23,878 bases of DNA from the NCBI GenBank assembly GCA_964541695.1, contig CAZIRB010000027.1:1-23878 (forward strand), read 5' to 3'. Origin of the DNA: CAZKGE01 sp964541695. GTDB taxonomy: Bacteria; Bacillota; Clostridia; Christensenellales; CAG-138. Position 1 is the first letter of the stretch. Each line of letters begins with the position of its first letter. Made by a program: the position numbers and the translations under genes. Under the pieces are notes generated by a model, which did not search any database, was not told where the DNA came from, and was given only the letters and a program-made list of their open reading frames with translations. This document shows, piece by piece, positions 20,054-23,878 of this stretch.

Positions 20054-21112
20054 TCAATAGAACAGCGTGACCGTATTGACCACGCCGTCGGCGAAGTTGA
20101 ACGTCAGCGCCACTTCTTCCGTGCCGACGACGATCGCGGCCTCGGTGGTGAGTTCGGCATTGATGCTGTCGGCGTAGGCGGTCTCGACCTGTTCGCGCGT
20201 CGAGCCGACGCCGACGCCGCGCGCGGTCATGCCGGGCGCGGGCGCGTACGCCGAGATACCCGTAACGACCTTTGACGAGTTGAGGTAGGTTGCGATATAG
20301 CCCTGGCTCATGTAGAACAGCTGCATGGTCTCCATCTCGATCGCGGGGAAATCGTCCGCCTTGCCGAGCTTTTTCTCAATCGCGCCCGTCTTGCCGCCCG
20401 GCTTGAGTCCGTCGATCGACTCCTCGGCCTTGACGCGCTCGGCCACGGCCTCGTTGTCGACAGCGGCCGCGGGCTCGGCGGCGTCGGCTTTTGCATCGGC
20501 GTCGGCGCTATCGTCGCTTCTCGGCACGTCCGCAAGCGAAACGACGATGGTCTCGCCCTCCGTCTCCGTCTTGACGCACAGCGTCAGGTCGTCCACGGCG
20601 ACGCTTGTCGGCACGTCGAACTTGAGGCCCAGCTGATAGAAGACCGGCCTGCCGTCGTCGCCCTTCTCGCTGTTGTCGCCGACCCCGAACTGGATCATCG
20701 CAAGCGCGTATTCCTGCTTGCCGGCGTCGCGCACGGAGAAGTCGCCGCCGTTGAGCATGTGGCTGATGTCCTCGATTGTGAACGTCCCGTCCATGGACAT
20801 CAGACCGACCTTGACGAACCTGCCCTTGGGCTGTTCGCTCTCCGAGCTGTCGGTGACAACGTCGATTGCGTACAGCACGCCGCAGGTATGGCTTTCCCAC
20901 GGGAACATCTGCGGCTCGGCGGTCGGCTGCGGCTCGGCCGTCGGCGCGGGCGTTTCCACGGGCGCGGCTGTCTCGGCCGGCTCCGCCGTCGGCGCCGCCG
21001 TGACGGTCACGGCCGTTTCCAGATTGGCTTCCTTCTTCTGCACACAGCCGGCAAACGCCGACACGAACAAAAGGCACGTAAGGAGAAGGGCTATTATGTT
21101 GATACGTTTCAT
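20054..21112 (-). CDS. lipoprotein of unknown function with two SmpA/OmlA-like C-terminal repeats
   Basis: This 352-residue protein has a lipobox SAFAGC with Cys23. A Pro/Glu/Thr-rich linker follows (about 38-68, repeats of the type PTAEP), then an unassigned beta-rich domain (about 72-197), an acidic Asp/Ala linker (198-222) and two related C-terminal segments. Each of those has a helix of the form 'K/S-T-x-x-x-[IV]-E' followed by strands: GGKTGAIEKKLG (239-250) and VGSTREQVETAY (302-313). This resembles tandem SmpA/OmlA (BLIP-like) units, as inference. The ATG at 21112 is used because GGGAGGA lies upstream, inside the end of the previous gene. It is the last gene of a three-gene operon of envelope proteins. 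No enzyme motif is visible. Confidence 0.85.
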   Translation of the reverse strand: MKRINIIALLLTCLLFVSAFAGCVQKKEANLETAVTVTAAPTAEPAETAAPVETPAPTAEPQPTAEPQMFPWESHTCGVLYAIDVVTDSSESEQPKGRFVKVGLMSMDGTFTIEDISHMLNGGDFSVRDAGKQEYALAMIQFGVGDNSEKGDDGRPVFYQLGLKFDVPTSVAVDDLTLCVKTETEGETIVVSLADVPRSDDSADADAKADAAEPAAAVDNEAVAERVKAEESIDGLKPGGKTGAIEKKLGKADDFPAIEMETMQLFYMSQGYIATYLNSSKVVTGISAYAPAPGMTARGVGVGSTREQVETAYADSINAELTTEAAIVVGTEEVALTFNFADGVVNTVTLFY

Positions 21113-21116
21113 CGGT

Positions 21117-22499
21117 TTAGAAATCCTCCCTGTCTTCATTGGATGTATTGACCGGATCGCCCGAAACGTCGCGTTCGGAGCGCAGCGTCAACGTGTAGGC
21201 GTAGTTCTTCTGCAGCTCGAACACGTCCGTCGAACCCGCCTCCAGCACCTGGTACGTCCCCTCGTCGCCGAAGAGGTCGGTCTCGCCGAACCATTCGCCG
21301 TACCCGTAGGCCGACTTGATTTGGTAGCTGCCCGCCGGCAGCCAGACCTTGCCGCTCTTGCCTTCGCCGATGCCGAGGCAGCTGACGAGCTCGCCGGACT
21401 CGCTGTAGATCTTGATATAGGTGCGGCTGCCGTCCGACGTCGGCGGTTTGATCGCGAGCGAGCAGCTGCGGCTCTTGAACGCTTCGTTGTGGTACGTCTC
21501 GCCGCTCGGGAAGTCTTGCACGCACTCGGCCATGCGGTCGGCCGTGTCGGAAAACCCCTCCAAACCCATGAAGAGGCCGTACGCCTCGTAGTATTCGCCC
21601 GCGTCGAACAGCGACGCGGCCTCCGCATACGTGTCCATGTTGCGGCAGTAGATCCCCTTCTCGCCCGCGTCGGAGAAATACGGGATTGACTCGAACCGCT
21701 CGGCGGCGGCCGCGTAATCGCCGGCTTCCATCATCGCCGTCGCCTCGTTGTAGGCGGCAGTGCCCATGCAGAACTCCGCCTTGACCGCAGCGTCGCGGTA
21801 TCCGTTCAGCGACTGGAACAGCGCGCCCGCGGCTGAGTAGTTCCCCTGCTCGAGCAGCTTTTCCGCCTCGCCGTACCGGAACGCGTCCTGGCACGCAAGG
21901 CCCTGCTCCTCGGCGTCCTGGAACGCGCCCAGCGCCGCGAAGGCCTCGGCCGCCTCCTCGTATTGCTCGCTGTTCATCAGCCGCTTTGCGGCCTGGTAGT
22001 CCCGCATATTGCGGCAGTACAGAACCATGTCCGGCGAATCGTCGAACTCTTTAAGCTCGGCAAACAGCGCCTCCGCCTCGTCGTACTTTCCGGTCTCGAG
22101 CAGCGTCACGCCCTCGTTGTACTTGGTCTGCTTCGCGTTGTGGATCAGCAGCGGGATCAGCACTGCGCAAAGCAGCGCGGCGAGCACGCCGCCGCCGATG
22201 ATCAGCAGCTTCTTCTTGCCGCCGGCAAACCAAGCCTTCAGCCGCGCGGCGGGCTTGCCGAGGCCCTCCCCCGCAGGGCTTTTTTCGCTTGCCGCGCTGC
22301 CGTCGGAAGCAGCGGCCTGCGCCCCCTGTGCCGCGGCGGCAGGTTCTTCGGCCGCCTCGGACGGCTCCGGCGCGCCAGCCTGCGATTGCGCCTCGGCCGC
22401 CTCCGCGGCGGCCTGCACCTCGGCCCGCACGTCGCGGCCGCACATCGGGCAAAAGCGCAGCGCGTCCGGGATGACAACCTTGCATTCTGGACAGATCAT
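21117..22499 (-). CDS. zinc-ribbon membrane protein with five 41-residue TPR-like repeats and LPAG/WFG domain
   Basis: This 460-residue protein begins with a zinc ribbon (Cys3, Cys6, Cys17, Cys20), then an Ala/Glu-rich linker (24-90) and one transmembrane helix (about 97-118). Outside the membrane lie five tandem repeats at 125-165, 166-206, 207-247, 248-288 and 289-329. Each is exactly 41 residues with Tyr at position 3, Tyr at 15, Phe at 22, Phe or Tyr at 28, Asp at 30 and Cys at 38. They resemble TPR/SEL1 helical hairpins. The last ~110 residues hold the LPAGSYQ...WFGETDLFGDEG domain also seen at the end of the gene at 5056-5978. AAAGGAG precedes the ATG. It lies 50 nt after the upstream gene and 4 nt before the lipoprotein gene. 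Role unknown; cytosolic zinc sensing joined to an external scaffold is one reading. Confidence 0.88.
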   Translation of the reverse strand: MICPECKVVIPDALRFCPMCGRDVRAEVQAAAEAAEAQSQAGAPEPSEAAEEPAAAAQGAQAAASDGSAASEKSPAGEGLGKPAARLKAWFAGGKKKLLIIGGGVLAALLCAVLIPLLIHNAKQTKYNEGVTLLETGKYDEAEALFAELKEFDDSPDMVLYCRNMRDYQAAKRLMNSEQYEEAAEAFAALGAFQDAEEQGLACQDAFRYGEAEKLLEQGNYSAAGALFQSLNGYRDAAVKAEFCMGTAAYNEATAMMEAGDYAAAAERFESIPYFSDAGEKGIYCRNMDTYAEAASLFDAGEYYEAYGLFMGLEGFSDTADRMAECVQDFPSGETYHNEAFKSRSCSLAIKPPTSDGSRTYIKIYSESGELVSCLGIGEGKSGKVWLPAGSYQIKSAYGYGEWFGETDLFGDEGTYQVLEAGSTDVFELQKNYAYTLTLRSERDVSGDPVNTSNEDREDF

Positions 22500-22549
22500 A
22501 TGGCTCTCCTTTACCTGTCATGATTTAAGTGCGTCGCAGCCGCTCTTTC

Positions 22550-23878
22550 CTAGAACAACTGCGTAAACGTCTGCTGCGCCACGTCGTAGACAGCCCAGGT
22601 CGACTCATCGTCCTTGCCGCCGTCCGGGTAGAGCACAATCTTATACGGGTCGGCGGTCGTGTCGAACTCGAACGTCAGCGAGTCGGTCGTCGTGCTGACG
22701 CGCGTCCACTCGTACGTTTCGCCGTAGAGAGCAATGACGGAAGCCTGCACGGGCACGATCAGCCTATCGTTGCGGATCGGGATCACGGCCCCGATGCCCG
22801 GCGCCTCGACGGTAACCGTGAGCTTGTAGGCATCGCTTAAGCCGATATCGCCGATCGTGCAGACGTATTCCTTGTCCTCGAAGCGGACGACGGCCGACGA
22901 CGTTTTTGTTCCCGCCGGTTCCTCCGTCTGCTGCGCCACGGCCGCCCACTCTTCCGCCGCAGCGCCGTACGCGGCGTCGTAGCGGACAAACTCCACCGAC
23001 GCGCTGCCGAGCCCCACGGTCTCCTCGACGCTGCCGTCGAGGCTGCGGTAAAAATACGAATACGTCAGCACCGCGCTCGCGCGGTCCCCGTCGATCACGA
23101 CGTCGTCAAGTTGGCAGCGCCCCATATCCATGGTCCCGCCCACCACGTACGGGAACGACATGGCAAACTCCTCCGTCACCGTCCAGTCCGACACGTGACC
23201 GCCGGATTCGGGCAGATCGAAGTCCATGTTCTTATTGTGAATCTTGATATTGCGCACCTTTGCGCCGTCCGCGCTGAGGATAAAGGCCATCGTCGATTGT
23301 TCCGCCCAGTCGAATCGCATCCTGCCGATGTACAGCGTCTCGCCTTCATCGTAAATGGGCGGGTCGCAATCGAGATCCGCAAGCGTCATCGACGGCGTCA
23401 CCTCGCCTGATACGGCCGCGGCCTGCTCCGCCGTTTCCGTCGGCTGCGGCGTGTCCTTGATCGCGGCCGCCGCCTTGCCCGCGCCGATGGCGCCGGATTC
23501 GGGCGCTTTTGTTCCGGCCGCGTCGGGCCGCCGGACGAGTATCATGGCCAGCATGCCGAGCGCGAACGCGGCGGCGGCGATGCCGGCGTAGACGAGCCAG
23601 TGCAGCCGCGGCTTGCCCTTGGGCTGCGCGGGCGCGGCCGGAGCGAAAGCGGGCTGGGCGGGTGCAGACTGGGCAGATACTGGCGGGACAAGCTCCGTCG
23701 GCGCGGGCGCCGTAACTTCAGCCTGAGCGGGTACCGTAACTTCAGCCTGCACGGGCGCGGGCGAAACGGGCTTCACCAGCGCAGGGGCCTCAATCGTGGC
23801 CTGCGTCACCGCAGGTATTACAATTTCGGCCTGCTCCGGCGCTGCGGGCTGAGCGGCTGCGGGCTGGGCAAATACCGG
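22550..23878 (-). CDS. unknown single-pass membrane protein with Pro/Ala-rich N-terminal region, 5' end outside the window
   Basis: The frame is open from the window edge to the stop at 22550, giving at least 442 residues. The GTG at 23809 is only an internal codon, since the 23 codons before it are also in frame and of the same Pro/Ala/Gln composition. About 90 residues of repeats of the type QAEVTVPA precede a transmembrane helix at about residues 94-115 of the visible part. Outside the membrane lie a linker and two beta-rich stretches separated near TEEPAGTKTS; I recognise neither. The missing start may be a CxxC zinc ribbon like that of the next gene, but this is a guess. It leads the operon with the zinc-ribbon and lipoprotein genes. 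Confidence 0.82.
   Translation of the reverse strand, partial: PVFAQPAAAQPAAPEQAEIVIPAVTQATIEAPALVKPVSPAPVQAEVTVPAQAEVTAPAPTELVPPVSAQSAPAQPAFAPAAPAQPKGKPRLHWLVYAGIAAAAFALGMLAMILVRRPDAAGTKAPESGAIGAGKAAAAIKDTPQPTETAEQAAAVSGEVTPSMTLADLDCDPPIYDEGETLYIGRMRFDWAEQSTMAFILSADGAKVRNIKIHNKNMDFDLPESGGHVSDWTVTEEFAMSFPYVVGGTMDMGRCQLDDVVIDGDRASAVLTYSYFYRSLDGSVEETVGLGSASVEFVRYDAAYGAAAEEWAAVAQQTEEPAGTKTSSAVVRFEDKEYVCTIGDIGLSDAYKLTVTVEAPGIGAVIPIRNDRLIVPVQASVIALYGETYEWTRVSTTTDSLTFEFDTTADPYKIVLYPDGGKDDESTWAVYDVAQQTFTQLF

Noticed and set aside
21513..22127. CRISPR-like or tandem DNA repeats behind the 41-residue units.
   Set aside because: The repetition is at protein level only; the DNA of the units has diverged and there are no spacers or cas genes.
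23807..23809. GTG at 23809 as the true start of the last gene.
   Set aside because: The frame continues open to the window edge with the same Pro/Ala/Gln repeats, so the gene starts outside.

Overview
The window is a GC-rich draft or metagenome scaffold from a spore-forming member of the Bacillota, most likely a high-GC clostridium (Christensenellales-like, with low certainty on the order). Four things point there. A spoIVFA/spoIVFB-like pair lies upstream of the block TIGR03960 radical SAM - TIGR03936 - rng - rplU - prp - rpmA. Ribosomal protein L27 carries the Firmicutes N-terminal extension, and its processing protease Prp is encoded beside it. Shine-Dalgarno sites are strong GGAGG types. 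Almost all genes lie on the minus strand. Two runs of exactly 100 N (4956-5055 and 14770-14869) are scaffold joins of unknown true length.

Region 1 (1-6.0 kb) holds envelope glycosylation and central carbon genes. From left to right these are a GT-C polytopic glycosyltransferase broken by a probable one-base frameshift, gapA, and a GtrB/DPM1-type GT2 transferase. A class II fructose-bisphosphate aldolase is divergent from the GT2 gene, and the two promoters share one palindromic -35 box. The aldolase runs into the first gap. Past the gap is the 3' part of an unknown plus-strand gene whose C-terminal domain recurs in a protein at 21.1 kb.

Region 2 (6.0-9.4 kb) holds two exported or surface proteins: a secreted SH3/cadherin-like/endonuclease-exonuclease-phosphatase protein and a membrane-anchored protein with three BIG2 repeats. 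Between and around them are strong hairpins and a structured intergenic repeat.

Region 3 (9.4-18.5 kb) is a long minus-strand run. In transcription order it is a YkuD L,D-transpeptidase lipoprotein, an M23 endopeptidase with an EF-hand, a terminator whose 3' arm contains the next gene's ribosome binding site, SpoIVFA-like, SpoIVFB-like M50 protease (interrupted by the second gap), the TIGR03960 radical SAM protein, the TIGR03936 protein, RNase G, and then rplU-prp-rpmA from its own consensus promoter. It couples spore and cell-wall functions to ribosome and RNA housekeeping. The obgE gene that usually follows rpmA is absent.

Region 4 (18.5-23.9 kb) holds a malic enzyme with a clear promoter, a 305-bp hairpin-rich intergenic stretch, and a three-gene minus-strand cluster of unknown envelope proteins. 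These are a Pro/Ala-rich single-pass protein running off the window edge, a zinc-ribbon membrane protein with five exact 41-residue repeats, and a lipoprotein. This cluster, linked to the 5 kb gene by the shared C-terminal domain, is the best candidate for an undescribed system. I saw no tRNA, rRNA, CRISPR array, transposase or phage gene.
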